Shown one piece after another: positions 1 to 9,705 of a DNA stretch of 12,834 bases. The first letter of the stretch is position 1, and each line of letters opens with the position of its first letter. The notes under the pieces are model-generated. The model was given only the letters and a program-made list of their open reading frames with translations. It was not told the DNA's origin and did not search any database. The position numbers and the translations under genes are program-made. The DNA is from Pseudomonadota bacterium (GTDB lineage Bacteria; Pseudomonadota; Gammaproteobacteria; Burkholderiales; Burkholderiaceae_C): the NCBI GenBank assembly GCA_023394015.1, contig JAEXBL010000345.1, forward strand, positions 1 to 12,834, given 5' to 3'.

Positions 1-1145
1 GCAGCAACGGCAAGACCACGGTGACGGCGCTCACCGGGCAGCTGGTGGAGCGCGCTGGCCGATCCGTGGTGGTGGCCGGCAACATCGGGCCGACGCTGCT
101 CGACACGTTGCAGGCGCACCAGGCGGCGGGCACGCTGCCCGACGTGTGGGTGCTGGAGCTGTCCAGCTTCCAGCTCGACGAGGTCGAGGGCTTCGAGCCC
201 ACGGCCGCCACCGTGCTCAACCTCACGCAGGACCACCTGGACTGGCACGGCGACATGGCGGCCTACGCGGCGGCCAAGGCGCGCGTGTTCGGCGAGCACG
301 GCGTGATGCTGCTCAACCGCAACGACGCGGCGGTGATGGCCATGCGGCCGCCGCCGCCGGCCAGGCCGGCCCGGGGCGCGCCCAAGCCGGTGCCGCGCAC
401 GGTGCTCACGTTCGGCGCCGACATGCCGGCCGAGCCGGGCGATTTCGGCATCGAGGTGGTGGGCGGCATGGCCTGGCTGGTGCGCGCGCAGGAGGCCGAC
501 GAAACCCTGCGCGGCCGCAAGGGCGAGGAGGTCGAGCTGCACATCCAGCGCCTGATGCCCGCCGACGCGCTGCGCATCCGCGGCCGGCACAACGCCGTCA
601 ACGCGCTGGCCGCGCTGGCGCTGGCCAGCAGCGCCGGCTGCGCGCTGGGACCGATGCTCTACGGCCTGCGCGAATACCGCGGCGAACCGCACCGGCTCGA
701 GTCCATCGGCCTGCTGCAGGGCGTGGAGTACTTCGACGACAGCAAGGGCACCAACGTGGGCGCCACCGTGGCCGCCCTGGAAGGCCTGGGCGCCGAGCGC
801 AAGCTGGTGGTGATCCTGGGCGGCGACGGCAAGGGACAGGACTTTGCACCACTCATTGCGCCGGTGTCGCGCTTCGTGCGCGCGGCGGTGCTGATCGGCC
901 GCGACGCGCCGCAGCTTCGCGCCGCCCTGGCCGATGCCGGCGTGCCGCTGCTGGACGCCGGCGACATGCCCGCGGCCGTGGCGCAGGCGCGCGGCCGCGC
1001 GCAGGAAGGCGATGCGGTGCTGCTGTCGCCGGCGTGCGCCAGCCTGGACATGTTCAGGGACTACGCCGAGCGCGCCGAGGCGTTCCGTGCCGCCGTGCGC
1101 GAGCTGGCCCTGAACGAAGGCACCGAACTGGAGGTGTTGGCATGA
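1..1145 (+). CDS. murD: UDP-N-acetylmuramoyl-L-alanine--D-glutamate ligase, 5' end outside window
   Basis: MurD ligates D-glutamate to UDP-MurNAc-L-Ala using ATP, in the cytoplasm. The visible frame opens at base 3 with SNGKTT, the end of the Mur ligase P-loop, so the N-terminal UDP-binding domain (about 120 residues by family expectation) lies upstream; the GTG at 21 is only an internal Val. 380 codons are visible. Motifs in order from the edge: [70 protein letters not shown] and the C-terminal [21 protein letters not shown]. The central domain carries a Pro/Arg/Ala-rich stretch (about 345-400) absent from E. coli MurD, probably a lineage-specific loop. The stop TGA overlaps the ftsW ATG. 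The family call is certain; only the start is missing. Confidence 0.97.
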   Translation, partial: SNGKTTVTALTGQLVERAGRSVVVAGNIGPTLLDTLQAHQAAGTLPDVWVLELSSFQLDEVEGFEPTAATVLNLTQDHLDWHGDMAAYAAAKARVFGEHGVMLLNRNDAAVMAMRPPPPARPARGAPKPVPRTVLTFGADMPAEPGDFGIEVVGGMAWLVRAQEADETLRGRKGEEVELHIQRLMPADALRIRGRHNAVNALAALALASSAGCALGPMLYGLREYRGEPHRLESIGLLQGVEYFDDSKGTNVGATVAALEGLGAERKLVVILGGDGKGQDFAPLIAPVSRFVRAAVLIGRDAPQLRAALADAGVPLLDAGDMPAAVAQARGRAQEGDAVLLSPACASLDMFRDYAERAEAFRAAVRELALNEGTELEVLA

Positions 1146-2413
1146 GCGCCGCCGTGGACGCCATGGCCCCTGCCGGTGGCAAGAAGCCGCGCAAGCCGCG
1201 CAGCCGCCCGCGCGTGGACGACCTGCCGGTGCGCATCGGCGGCATGGAGTACGCGCGCACCGCCAGCCGGCCCACACGCGTGCTGGGCTTCGACCAGGCG
1301 CTGGTCTGGGTTTGCGTGGCCTTGCTGGCCTGGGGGCTGGTGATGGTGTATTCGGCCAGCATCGCGCTGCCCGACAACCCGCGCTTTGCGCGCTACGCGC
1401 CCCACCACTTCGCGTTGCGGCACGCGTTCTGGATCCTGCTGTCCTTCGTGGCGGCGCTGATCGCCTTCCAGGTGCGCATGGACTGGTGGGAGAAGATGGC
1501 GCCGTGGCTGTTCGTCGGCGCGCTGGCGCTGCTGATCGCGGTGCTGATGCCCCAGATCGGCAACATGGTCAACGGGGCGCGCCGCTGGATCGCGCTGGGC
1601 CCCATCAGCTTCCAGCCGTCGGAGCTGGCCAAGATCGCCGTGCTGCTCTACGCCGCCGACTACATGGTGCGCAAGATGGAAGTGAAGGAGCGCTTCTTCC
1701 GCGCCGTGTGGCCCATGGGCGTATCCATTGCCGTGGTGGGGGCGCTGCTGCTGGCGCAGCCCGACATGGGCGCCTTCATGGTGATCGCGGTGATCGCCAT
1801 GGGCATCCTGTTTCTGGGCGGCGTGAACGCGCGCATGTTCTTCCTGATCGCGGCGGTGCTGGCAGTCATCTTCGCCGCCATGATCTGGGCCTCGCCCTGG
1901 CGGCGCGAGCGCATCTTTGCCTACCTCGACCCGTTCAGCGAGGACCACGCGCTGGGCAAGGGCTACCAGCTGTCGCACGCGCTCATCGCCATCGGTCGCG
2001 GCGAGGTGTTCGGCGTCGGCCTGGGCGGCAGCGTGGAAAAGCTGCACTGGCTGCCCGAGGCGCACACCGACTTCCTGACCGCCATCATCGGCGAGGAGTT
2101 CGGCCTGGTCGGCCTGAGCTGCGTGATCCTGCTGTTCATGTGGCTCACGCGCCGCATCGTGGTGATCGGCCGCCAGGCCATCGCGCTGGACCGCGTGTTC
2201 TCCGGCCTGGTGGCGCAGGGCATCGGCCTGTGGCTGGGCTTCCAGGCCTTCATCAACATCGGCGTGAACCTGGGCGCGCTGCCCACCAAGGGCCTGACCC
2301 TGCCCTTCATGAGCTACGGCGGCTCGGCCATCCTGGCCAACATGGTGGCCATCGCCATCGTGCTGCGCGTGGATGTCGAGAACCGCCGTCTCATGCACGG
2401 AGGTCGGGCATGA
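1142..2413 (+). CDS. ftsW: Septal peptidoglycan glycosyltransferase FtsW (SEDS family)
   Basis: FtsW is an inner-membrane SEDS protein that polymerises lipid II at the septum with FtsI. The product is 423 aa. The start is set by the ATGA overlap with murD and by GGAGG at 1130-1134, 7 bases upstream. A hydrophilic, basic N-terminal tail (residues 1-50, with [11 protein letters not shown]) precedes the first membrane segment (about 53-76); at least eight further hydrophobic segments follow. SEDS landmarks are GARRWI (145-150), QPSE (158-161), the extracellular loop [16 protein letters not shown] with the conserved Asp at 310 expected to be catalytic, and [15 protein letters not shown] (381-395). 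RodA is the main alternative, but the position between murD and murG fixes FtsW. Its stop overlaps the murG start. Confidence 0.97.
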   Translation: MSAAVDAMAPAGGKKPRKPRSRPRVDDLPVRIGGMEYARTASRPTRVLGFDQALVWVCVALLAWGLVMVYSASIALPDNPRFARYAPHHFALRHAFWILLSFVAALIAFQVRMDWWEKMAPWLFVGALALLIAVLMPQIGNMVNGARRWIALGPISFQPSELAKIAVLLYAADYMVRKMEVKERFFRAVWPMGVSIAVVGALLLAQPDMGAFMVIAVIAMGILFLGGVNARMFFLIAAVLAVIFAAMIWASPWRRERIFAYLDPFSEDHALGKGYQLSHALIAIGRGEVFGVGLGGSVEKLHWLPEAHTDFLTAIIGEEFGLVGLSCVILLFMWLTRRIVVIGRQAIALDRVFSGLVAQGIGLWLGFQAFINIGVNLGALPTKGLTLPFMSYGGSAILANMVAIAIVLRVDVENRRLMHGGRA

Positions 2414-3479
2414 GGGAAAGGTGCGCACTGGTCATGGCCGGCGGCACCGGCGGCCACATCTTTCCCGGCCTGGCCGTGGCCGACGGCCTGCGCGACAAGG
2501 GTTGGCGCGTGCACTGGCTGGGCGCGCCCGGCAGCATGGAGGCGCAGCTGGTGCCGCCGCGCGGCTACCCGTTCGAGGCCATCGACTTCGGCGGCGTGCG
2601 CGGCAAGGGCGTGGCCACGCTGGCGCTGCTGCCGCTGCGCCTGCTCAAGGCCTTCGGCCAGAGCATCGGCGTGATCCGCCGCGTGAAGCCCGACGTGCTG
2701 GTGGGCCTGGGCGGCTACATCACCTTTCCCGGCGGGCTGATGGGCGTGGCCCTGAACAAGCCGCTGGTGCTGCACGAGCAGAACTCCATCGCCGGCATGG
2801 CCAACAAGGTGCTGGCGGGCGTGGCCGACCGCGTGTTCACCGCCTTTCCCGGCGTGCTGCCCAAGGCGCGGAAGGTGCGGTGGGTGGGCAACCCGCTGCG
2901 CGCGGCGTTCACGCAATACCCCGACCCGGCCGAGCGCTTTGCCGGCCGCAGCGGTCCGCTCAAGGTTCTGGTGGTGGGCGGCAGCCTGGGCGCGCAGGCG
3001 CTGAACAGCGTGGTGCCGCAGGCGCTGGCGCTGATTCCGCCCGCCGAGCGCCCGGTGGTCACGCACCAGAGCGGCGCCAGGCAGATCGACGCGCTGCGCA
3101 CCAACTACGCCGCCGCCGGCGTGCAGGCCGAGCTGCTGCCCTTCATCGACGACATGGCACGCGCCTACGCCGAGGCCGACCTGGTGGTCTGCCGCGCCGG
3201 CGCCACCACCGTGACCGAGATTGCCGCCATCGGCGCCGCCGCGCTGTTCGTGCCCTTCCCGCACGCGGTGGACGACCACCAGACCACCAACGCCCGCTTC
3301 CTGGTCGACCAGGGCGCCGGCCGCTTGATCCAGCAGCGCGACCTGACGCCCGAGGGCTTGGCCGAGTTGCTGCAAAAAACAGAGCGTTCCGCGCTCCTCG
3401 AGCAAGCGCTGAAGGCCAAGGCGACGCAAAAGATTCATGCGGTGGAGGAAGTGGTCGCCGCCTGCGAGGAGCTGGCCGC

Positions 3480-3483
<4 letters not shown>
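2410..3483 (+). CDS. murG: UDP-GlcNAc:lipid I N-acetylglucosaminyltransferase
   Basis: MurG (GT28) transfers GlcNAc from UDP-GlcNAc to lipid I, giving lipid II on the cytoplasmic membrane face. The product is 357 aa. The start at 2410 follows GGAGG (2399-2403, spacer 6) and overlaps the ftsW stop as ATGA. Visible motifs: the first Gly-rich loop GGTGGH (11-16), [12 protein letters not shown] (123-134), the second loop [10 protein letters not shown] (190-199), HQSGA (219-223), and the nucleotide-sugar site with E270 and the region [12 protein letters not shown] (285-296). The C-terminal helix contains LLQKTE (320-325), encoded by an AT-rich stretch that looks like a dispersed repeat (see 3368-3410). 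The protein end still aligns in character with the usual MurG C-terminal helix, so I see no truncation. Confidence 0.97.
3368..3410 (+). repeat. AT-led dispersed repeat copy embedded in murG 3' end
   Basis: The copy opens with TGCTGCAAAAAACAGAGC (3368-3385). It continues through a region with GCGCT (3391-3395) and AGCGC (3405-3409) as inverted arms and ends near GCTGAAGGCC. The head recurs at the murC end and before ftsA. The whole resembles an intergenic repeat I associate with Comamonadaceae, recalled and not checked. It is read in frame as part of the MurG C-terminal helix. Confidence 0.45.
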
Positions 3484-4898
<1,415 letters not shown>

Positions 4899-4907
4899 AC
4901 AACAACC

Positions 4908-5885
4908 ATGCTGCAACCAGACGTTCAATTCGGAAAAGTCGCCGTCCTGATGGGCGGACGCTCGGCGGAGCGGGAGGTGTCGCTGATGTCGGGCCAGGGC
5001 GTGCTGGCCGCGCTGCGCGCCCGCGGCGTCGACGCCCACGCCTTCGACCCGGCCGAGCAGCCGATGGACGAACTCAGGCGCCAGGGCTTCGCCCGCTGCT
5101 TCATCGCGCTGCATGGCCGCTACGGCGAGGACGGCACGGTGCAGGGCGCGCTGGAGCTGCTGGGCATTCCCTACACCGGCGCCGGCGTGATGGCCTCCAG
5201 CATGGCCATCGACAAGGTGATGACCAAGCGCGTGTGGCTGGCCGAGGGCCTGCCGACGCCGCGCTACGTGCTGCTGCACCAGGGCCAGTACACGCCCGAG
5301 CGCGTGCGCGCCATCCCCGCGGCGCTGGGCCTGCCGCTGATCGTCAAGCCGGTGCGCGAGGGCTCCTCGCTGGGCGTGACCAAGGTCACCAGCGCGCAGC
5401 AGATGGACGCCGCCCTGGCCGATGCCGCCGCGCTGGACGCCGACATCCTGTGCGAGGAGTTCATCGAGGGCGACGAGGTGACCTGCCCGGTGCTGGGCAC
5501 CGGCGCCGACGCCCGCGCGCTGCCGGTGATCCACATCGTGGCGCCCGGCGGCCAGTACGACTACCAGAACAAGTACTTCAGCGACGACACCGAGTACCGC
5601 GTGCCCTGCGACCTGCCGCCCGGCGAGGAGGAGGCCATCCAGGCGCTGGTGCTCAAGGCCTACCGCGTGCTCGGCTGCCGCGGCTGGGGCCGCATCGACG
5701 TGATGATCGACGCCAGCACGCGCGCGCCCACGCTGCTGGAGATCAACACCTCGCCCGGCATGACCAGCCATTCGCTGGTGCCCATGGCGGCCCAGGCCGC
5801 CGGCACCGACTACGAGAGCCTGTGCCTGCAGCTGCTGGCCGGCGCCTCGCTGGACTATCCATCTCCCACGGAGGCGCGCGCATGA
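4908..5885 (+). CDS. ddl: D-alanine--D-alanine ligase (DdlB type)
   Basis: Ddl makes D-Ala-D-Ala with ATP, the terminal dipeptide that MurF then adds to the stem peptide. The product is 325 aa, slightly longer than the E. coli enzyme. It is an ATP-grasp protein: [15 protein letters not shown] (15-29), [12 protein letters not shown] (69-80), [11 protein letters not shown] (147-157), YDYQNKY (217-223), RIDVMID (262-268) and [15 protein letters not shown] (278-292), which holds the metal and D-Ala binding residues. The start at 4908 follows the murC stop by 9 bases. There is no Shine-Dalgarno sequence in the ACAACAACC leader, unlike murG, murC and ftsQ, so translation may rest on a very short leader from the promoter at 4861-4889. 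The stop overlaps the ftsQ start as ATGA. Confidence 0.98.
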   Translation: MLQPDVQFGKVAVLMGGRSAEREVSLMSGQGVLAALRARGVDAHAFDPAEQPMDELRRQGFARCFIALHGRYGEDGTVQGALELLGIPYTGAGVMASSMAIDKVMTKRVWLAEGLPTPRYVLLHQGQYTPERVRAIPAALGLPLIVKPVREGSSLGVTKVTSAQQMDAALADAAALDADILCEEFIEGDEVTCPVLGTGADARALPVIHIVAPGGQYDYQNKYFSDDTEYRVPCDLPPGEEEAIQALVLKAYRVLGCRGWGRIDVMIDASTRAPTLLEINTSPGMTSHSLVPMAAQAAGTDYESLCLQLLAGASLDYPSPTEARA

Positions 5886-6676
5886 CCAACAGCCTGCCGG
5901 TGCCCGTGGACGTGCGCCTGATGAACGTGACCGCCTCGCTGCTGGTCACGGCGCTGGTGCTCGCCTGCGTGGCCGCCGGCCTGTGGTGGGTGCTGCGCCA
6001 CCCGGCCTTCGCCATCCGGCAGATCATGGTCTCGGGCGACACTGTGCACAACAGCGCCGCCAGCCTGCGCAGCGCCGTGGCGCCGCGCCTGACGGGCAAC
6101 TTCTTCACGCTGGACCTGGACAGCGCGCAGGCGGCCTTCCAGTCCGCGCCCTGGGTGCGCAAGGCGGTGGTGCAGCGCGAGTTTCCGGGCCGGCTGAACG
6201 TGGTCCTGCAGGAGCACGTGGCGGTGGCGCAATGGGGCCAGGACGACACGCACCTGGTCAACAACTTCGGCGAGGTGTTCGAGGCCGGCGGCGGCGACGA
6301 CCTGCGCGAGCAGGCCCTGCCGGTGCTGATCGGCCCCGAGGGCCAGGCGGCGCAGCTGCTGGCCATGCACCAACGGCTGAACCCGCTGCTGGCGCCGCTG
6401 GACGCCGAGCTGGCCCAGCTGGCGCTGCAGTCGCGCGGCAACTGGCAGGCCCGGCTGGACAGCGGCGCCGTGATCGAGCTGGGCCACGGCGAGCCGGCCG
6501 AGCTGGCGGCGCGCCTGGCGCAGTTCGTGGGCACGGTGAAGGAAGTGGCGGCGCGCCATCAGCGCCCGGTGGACGCCGTGGAGGCGGCCGACCTGCGGCA
6601 CGTGGGCGGCTATGCGCTGCGCCTGCGCGGCGTGAGCACCGTGCGCCCCGACGCCCCGCCGGCCACGTCACGGTGA
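5882..6676 (+). CDS. ftsQ: Cell division protein FtsQ
   Basis: FtsQ is a bitopic divisome scaffold that recruits FtsL/FtsB and links FtsA-FtsZ to the septal synthase. The product is 264 aa. The start overlaps the ddl stop (ATGA), with GGAGG at 5870-5874 and a 7-base spacer. Layout: a short cytoplasmic tail (1-16), one membrane segment (about 17-39), a POTRA domain (about 41-112, opening [11 protein letters not shown]), then the FtsQ beta domain ending with [13 protein letters not shown] (236-248). That last motif matches the conserved D-L-R-Y-x-x-G-F/Y-A-L pattern near the family's C-terminus. The stop sits at the edge of an AT-rich motif that precedes ftsA. Confidence 0.94.
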   Translation: MTNSLPVPVDVRLMNVTASLLVTALVLACVAAGLWWVLRHPAFAIRQIMVSGDTVHNSAASLRSAVAPRLTGNFFTLDLDSAQAAFQSAPWVRKAVVQREFPGRLNVVLQEHVAVAQWGQDDTHLVNNFGEVFEAGGGDDLREQALPVLIGPEGQAAQLLAMHQRLNPLLAPLDAELAQLALQSRGNWQARLDSGAVIELGHGEPAELAARLAQFVGTVKEVAARHQRPVDAVEAADLRHVGGYALRLRGVSTVRPDAPPATSR

Positions 6677-6691
6677 TATAAAAAAGAGAGC
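6674..6691 (+). repeat. AT-rich repeat head between ftsQ and ftsA
   Basis: TGATATAAAAAAGAGAGC overlaps the ftsQ stop codon and matches the murC copy at 14 of 18 positions. It contains a TATAAA box (6677-6682), but no -35 hexamer is visible 16-18 bases upstream, so I do not call a promoter here. Confidence 0.35.
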
Positions 6692-6703
6692 AAATAGAAC
6701 TTC

Positions 6704-7933
6704 ATGGCAAAAGAGTACAAGGACTTGATCGTCGGCCTCGACATCGGCACCGCCAAGATCATGGTGGTGGTGGGCGAGGTGCTGGCCGGCGGCGACCTCA
6801 AGCTCGCCGGCCTGGGGGTGGCGCCCAGCAACGGGCTCAAGCGCGGCGTGGTGGTCAACATCGACGCCACCGTGGCCAGCATCCAGCAGGCGCTGAAGGA
6901 AGCCGAGCTGATGGCCGACTGCAAGATCGGCCGCGTCTACACCGGCATCACCGGCAGCCACATCCGCGGCATCAACTCCACCGGCATGGTGGCGGTGAAG
7001 GACCGCGAGGTCACCCAGGCCGACGTGGCGCGCGTGGTGGAGACTGCCAAGGCCATCAACATCTCCAGCGACCAGCGCCTGCTGCTGGTGGAGCCGCAGG
7101 AGTTCGTCATCGACGGCCAGGACGTGCGCGAGCCGGTGGGCATGAGCGGCATGCGCCTGGAGGCCAAGGTGCACATCGTCACCGGCGCGCAGAGCGCGGC
7201 CGAGCACATCATCAAGTGCGTGCGCCGCTGCGGGCTGGACGTGGACCAGCTGATGCTCAACCCGCTGGCCTCGGCGCAGGCGGTGCTGACCGACGACGAG
7301 CGCGAGCTGGGCGTGGCCTGCGTGGACGTCGGCGCCGGCACCACCGACGTGGCCATCTTCGCCGGCGGCTCCATCCGCCACACGGCGGTGATCCCGATCG
7401 CCGGCGACCTGATCACTAGCGACATCGCCATGGCCCTGCGCACGCCCACCATGGACGCCGAGGACATCAAGGTGGCCAGCGGCTGCGCCAAGCAACTGCT
7501 GGCCGACGCCGACACGCAGGTCGAGGTGCCGGGCCTGGGCGACCGCACGCCGCGCATGCTCAGCAAGCAGGTGCTGGCCGGCGTGATCGAGCCGCGCGTG
7601 GAAGAGATCTTCTCGCTGGTGCAGCAGGTGATCCGCGATTCCGGCTTCGAGGAGGTGCTGTCCTCCGGCGTGGTGCTCACCGGCGGCAGCGCCGTCATGC
7701 CGGGCATCGTCGAGCTGGGCGAGGACATCTTCCTCAAGCCCGTGCGGCGCGGCGTGCCCAAGTATTCGCGTGCCCTGTCGGACATGGTGGCGCAGTCGCG
7801 CGCCGCCACCGTCATGGGCCTGATGGAAGAAGCCCGCGCGGCGCGCCTGCGCGGCTTCAAGGTGGCGCAGAAGTCGAGCGGCGTGAAGACCGCCTTCGGG
7901 CGCTTCAAGGATTTCATTGTGGGGAATTTCTGA
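6704..7933 (+). CDS. ftsA: Cell division protein FtsA
   Basis: FtsA is an actin-family ATPase that tethers FtsZ filaments to the inner membrane and recruits later divisome proteins. The product is 409 aa, normal length. Nucleotide-binding motifs: phosphate-1 GLDIGTAK (11-18), phosphate-2 VDVGAGTTD (207-215) and adenosine VVLTGGSA (323-330). The 1C subdomain follows phosphate-1 (about residues 84-165). The C-terminal FGRFKDFIVGNF is the amphipathic membrane-targeting helix. The start is 27 bases after the ftsQ stop. The only purine-rich stretch is GAGAG at 6686-6690, 13 bases away, so the ribosome binding site is weak. The AAAGAGTAC following the ATG fits the usual N-terminus (MAKEYKDLIVGLDIG). 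The gene is followed directly by a hairpin repeat instead of ftsZ. Confidence 0.98.
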   Translation: MAKEYKDLIVGLDIGTAKIMVVVGEVLAGGDLKLAGLGVAPSNGLKRGVVVNIDATVASIQQALKEAELMADCKIGRVYTGITGSHIRGINSTGMVAVKDREVTQADVARVVETAKAINISSDQRLLLVEPQEFVIDGQDVREPVGMSGMRLEAKVHIVTGAQSAAEHIIKCVRRCGLDVDQLMLNPLASAQAVLTDDERELGVACVDVGAGTTDVAIFAGGSIRHTAVIPIAGDLITSDIAMALRTPTMDAEDIKVASGCAKQLLADADTQVEVPGLGDRTPRMLSKQVLAGVIEPRVEEIFSLVQQVIRDSGFEEVLSSGVVLTGGSAVMPGIVELGEDIFLKPVRRGVPKYSRALSDMVAQSRAATVMGLMEEARAARLRGFKVAQKSSGVKTAFGRFKDFIVGNF

Positions 7934-7935
7934 CG

Positions 7936-8067
7936 TGACCCCCCTGAGTCGCTTCGCGCCTTCCCCCCTCGCGAGGGGGGACAACGCCAGTGGCCGGCGC
8001 AGGTCCCGCCACGGCGTTCTGGGCTGGCTTGCTCCGCAGCCCTTTTTCGGGCCTGCTTCGCGGCCCG
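7936..8067 (+). repeat. Multi-hairpin dispersed repeat, copy A (between ftsA and ftsZ)
   Basis: The copy begins two bases after the ftsA stop with TGACCCCCCTGAG. Inside are the perfect palindrome CCCCCCTCGCGAGGGGGG (7963-7980) and a long hairpin with arms AACGCC (7983-7988) plus GTGGC (7990-7994) against GCCAC (8008-8012) plus GGCGTT (8013-8018). Two smaller hairpins follow: GGGCTG/CAGCCC (8021-8042) and CGGGCC/GGCCCG (8048-8067). Copy B (12090-12219, opposite strand) matches the first ~87 bases with about six substitutions and two 1-base gaps by my alignment. Confidence 0.8.
8021..8047 (+). terminator. Candidate rho-independent terminator after ftsA
   Basis: GGGCTG (8021-8026) and CAGCCC (8037-8042) form a 6-bp GC-rich stem followed at once by TTTTT (8043-8047). 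It lies inside repeat copy A and would end or attenuate ftsA transcription before ftsZ. The T run is short, so efficiency is uncertain. Confidence 0.45.
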
Positions 8068-8225
8068 TTGGACACAGGGAGGTGGGCAAGGCATGAAGTG
8101 TTATTGGCAAATCACGGGGCCACCGACCTGGGCCCTTTGGCAGAGCGGGTCAGGTCCATGAGCAACAACAGGCATTCGAGTTTTTTCACATTCACGGCAA
8201 CTGCAGGCAGACAAGGAGTAACAGC
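8068..8225 (+). promoter_or_regulatory. ftsZ upstream region with clear ribosome binding site, no gene
   Basis: This is the part of the 292-base ftsA-ftsZ spacer not taken by repeat A. TTGGCA occurs at 8104-8109 and 8137-8142, but neither has a convincing -10 at 16-18 bases. GGGCC/GGCCC arms (8117-8135) followed by TTT form a weak hairpin. AAGGAG at 8213-8218, 7 bases before the ATG, fixes the ftsZ start. An ftsZ promoter is likely here on logic, but I cannot place it. Confidence 0.35.
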
Positions 8226-9437
8226 ATGAACATCGAAATGATCCCGACCGACGGATTCCACGCCGGCACCCTGATCAAGGTCATTGGCGTGGGCGGTGGC
8301 GGCGGCAACGCCGTCGACCACATGGTCAACGGCCAGGTGCAGGGCGTGGAGTTCGTGTGCGCCAACACCGACGCACAGGCGCTCAGCCGCACCCTGGCCA
8401 GCGTGTCCATCCAGCTGGGCAACAGCGGGCTGGGCGCCGGCAGCAAGCCCGAGAAGGCGCGCGAGGCCGCCGAGGCCGCGGCGGACGACATCCGCCAGGC
8501 CATCCGTGGCGCGCACATGCTGTTCATCACCGCCGGCATGGGCGGCGGCACCGGCACCGGCGCCGCCCCCGTGATCGCGCGCATCGCCAAGGACATGGGC
8601 ATCCTCACCGTGGCCGTGGTCACCAAGCCCTTCGAGTGGGAAGGCGGCCGCCGCATGACCAACGCCGAGGCCGGCCTGACCGAGCTGGAGGCCAACGTCG
8701 ATTCGCTGGTGGTGGTGCTCAACGAGAAGCTGCAGGAGGTGCTGGGCGACGACGTCACCCAGGAAGAGGCCTTCGCACAGGCCAACGACGTGCTGAAGAA
8801 CGCCGTCGGCGGCATCGCCGAGATCATCAACAACTACGGCAACGTCAACGTCGACTTCGAGGACGTGCGCACCGTCATGGGCGAGCCCGGCAAGGCCATG
8901 ATGGGCACCGCCACCGCCAACGGCCCCGACCGCGCCCGCATCGCCGCCGAGCAGGCCGTGGCCTGCCCGCTGCTGGAAGGCATCGACCTGTCGGGCGCCA
9001 AGGGCGGGCTGGTGCTGGTCACGGCGTCCAAGGGCTCGCTCAAGCTGAACGAGTCGCGCGAGGCCATGAACACCATCCGCACCTACGCCTCGCCCGAAGC
9101 GCACGTGATCTACGGCGCCGCCTACGACGACGCGCTGGGCGACGACATCCGCGTCACCGTGCTGGCCACCGGCCTGTCGCGCCAGGCCGCGCGCCGCCAG
9201 CCCATCACCGTGGTCCAGGGCGGCCTGCGCACCGGCACCGACAACATGCCCTTCCCGGTGCCGACCATGACCCAGGCCGTGGGCGGCGCCGGTGCGGCCA
9301 CGCCCTACGGCAACACCGACGTGCCCAGCGTGTGGCGCAACAACCGCACCCACGCGGCAGCGAAGGTGGACGCGCTGTCCTCCGGCGGCATGGACGATTT
9401 CGAGATCCCGGCTTTCCTGCGCAAGCAGGCGGATTGA
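8226..9437 (+). CDS. ftsZ: Cell division protein FtsZ
   Basis: FtsZ is the tubulin-like GTPase that forms the Z ring at midcell. The product is 403 aa. Seen: KVIGVGGGGGNAVDHM (18-33), CANTDAQAL (45-53), tubulin signature GGGTGTG (106-112), the T7 synergy loop GNVNVDFED (205-213) fitting G-x-x-N-x-D-x-x-D with the catalytic Asp at 210, then a Gln/Gly/Pro-rich linker (about 320-388) and the C-terminal peptide DDFEIPAFLRKQAD (390-403) that binds FtsA and ZipA-type partners. The start is supported by AAGGAG at 8213-8218. The gene is flanked on both sides by hairpin repeats (copy A before, copy C after), so it looks like a separate transcription unit within the dcw cluster, which is an inference. 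Confidence 0.99.
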   Translation: MNIEMIPTDGFHAGTLIKVIGVGGGGGNAVDHMVNGQVQGVEFVCANTDAQALSRTLASVSIQLGNSGLGAGSKPEKAREAAEAAADDIRQAIRGAHMLFITAGMGGGTGTGAAPVIARIAKDMGILTVAVVTKPFEWEGGRRMTNAEAGLTELEANVDSLVVVLNEKLQEVLGDDVTQEEAFAQANDVLKNAVGGIAEIINNYGNVNVDFEDVRTVMGEPGKAMMGTATANGPDRARIAAEQAVACPLLEGIDLSGAKGGLVLVTASKGSLKLNESREAMNTIRTYASPEAHVIYGAAYDDALGDDIRVTVLATGLSRQAARRQPITVVQGGLRTGTDNMPFPVPTMTQAVGGAGAATPYGNTDVPSVWRNNRTHAAAKVDALSSGGMDDFEIPAFLRKQAD

Positions 9438-9443
9438 TCGGCC

Positions 9444-9500
9444 CACCCCCGAGGCGCTGCGCGCCTCCCCCTCAAGGGGGCGCGCCCAGCGGGCGGGCCA
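9444..9500 (+). repeat. Hairpin repeat, divergent copy C, downstream of ftsZ
   Basis: It shares the layout of copies A and B: a C run, GAG, a GCGC hairpin, then a C-run/G-run hairpin. GAGGCGC (9451-9457) and GCGCCTC (9461-9467) make a perfect 7-bp stem with a 3-base loop. CCCCC/GGGGG (9467-9471, 9476-9480) with loop TCAA follows directly. It may act as a terminator for ftsZ, but no T run follows. It lacks the AACGCC/GGCGTT hairpin of A and B. Confidence 0.6.
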
Positions 9501-9628
9501 AGCCCTTCCGCGGGCGCCTTGTAGGGGCGATGGGGCTTGCAGACGGCGGCGGTGCGGCTGCCGCGGTTGGGCTTTCCGGTGGCCGCTGGGTCACTGGGTT
9601 GGGACCCGAACGTGCCAATCGCTCCTGA

Positions 9629-9660
9629 ATTTGAAGCTACCGGCGCTTGTTGCAAAGGCG
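9629..9660 (+). repeat. Degenerate AT-led repeat upstream of lpxC
   Basis: TTGAAGCTACCGGCGCTTGT (9631-9650) followed by TGCAAAGGCG resembles the body of the dispersed repeat seen at the murG end and before ruvC: an AGCTRCC core, then GCGCTT, then AA-GCG. It is recalled as a Comamonadaceae-type intergenic repeat and is degraded here. The rest of the 280-base ftsZ-lpxC spacer holds no gene. Confidence 0.3.
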
Positions 9661-9705
9661 TCGGCGGCGGATTCTGTCATCAAGCTGGCCTGTCGGGGCG
9701 CCACT

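Noticed and set aside
1061..2428. Long open frame of 455 codons antisense to ftsW
   Set aside because: His/Gln/Ala/Arg-rich composition typical of antisense shadows in GC-rich genes; ftsW on the other strand has full family motifs.
6668..8110. Open frame of 480 codons antisense to ftsA and running into the spacer
   Set aside because: Composition is that of an ftsA shadow and its start region lies in the hairpin repeat; no domain recognisable.
8104..8142. TTGGCA boxes (8104-8109 and 8137-8142) as ftsZ promoter -35 elements
   Set aside because: No -10-like hexamer at 16-18 bases from either box.
7990..8229. Small open frame of 79 codons between ftsA and ftsZ
   Set aside because: Mostly translated repeat sequence (copy A), no ribosome binding site, no family resemblance.
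8835..8865. FtsZ T7 loop reads YGNVNVDFED instead of the common PGLVNVDFAD
   Set aside because: The G-x-x-N-x-D-x-x-D pattern with the catalytic Asp is intact; a normal lineage variant.
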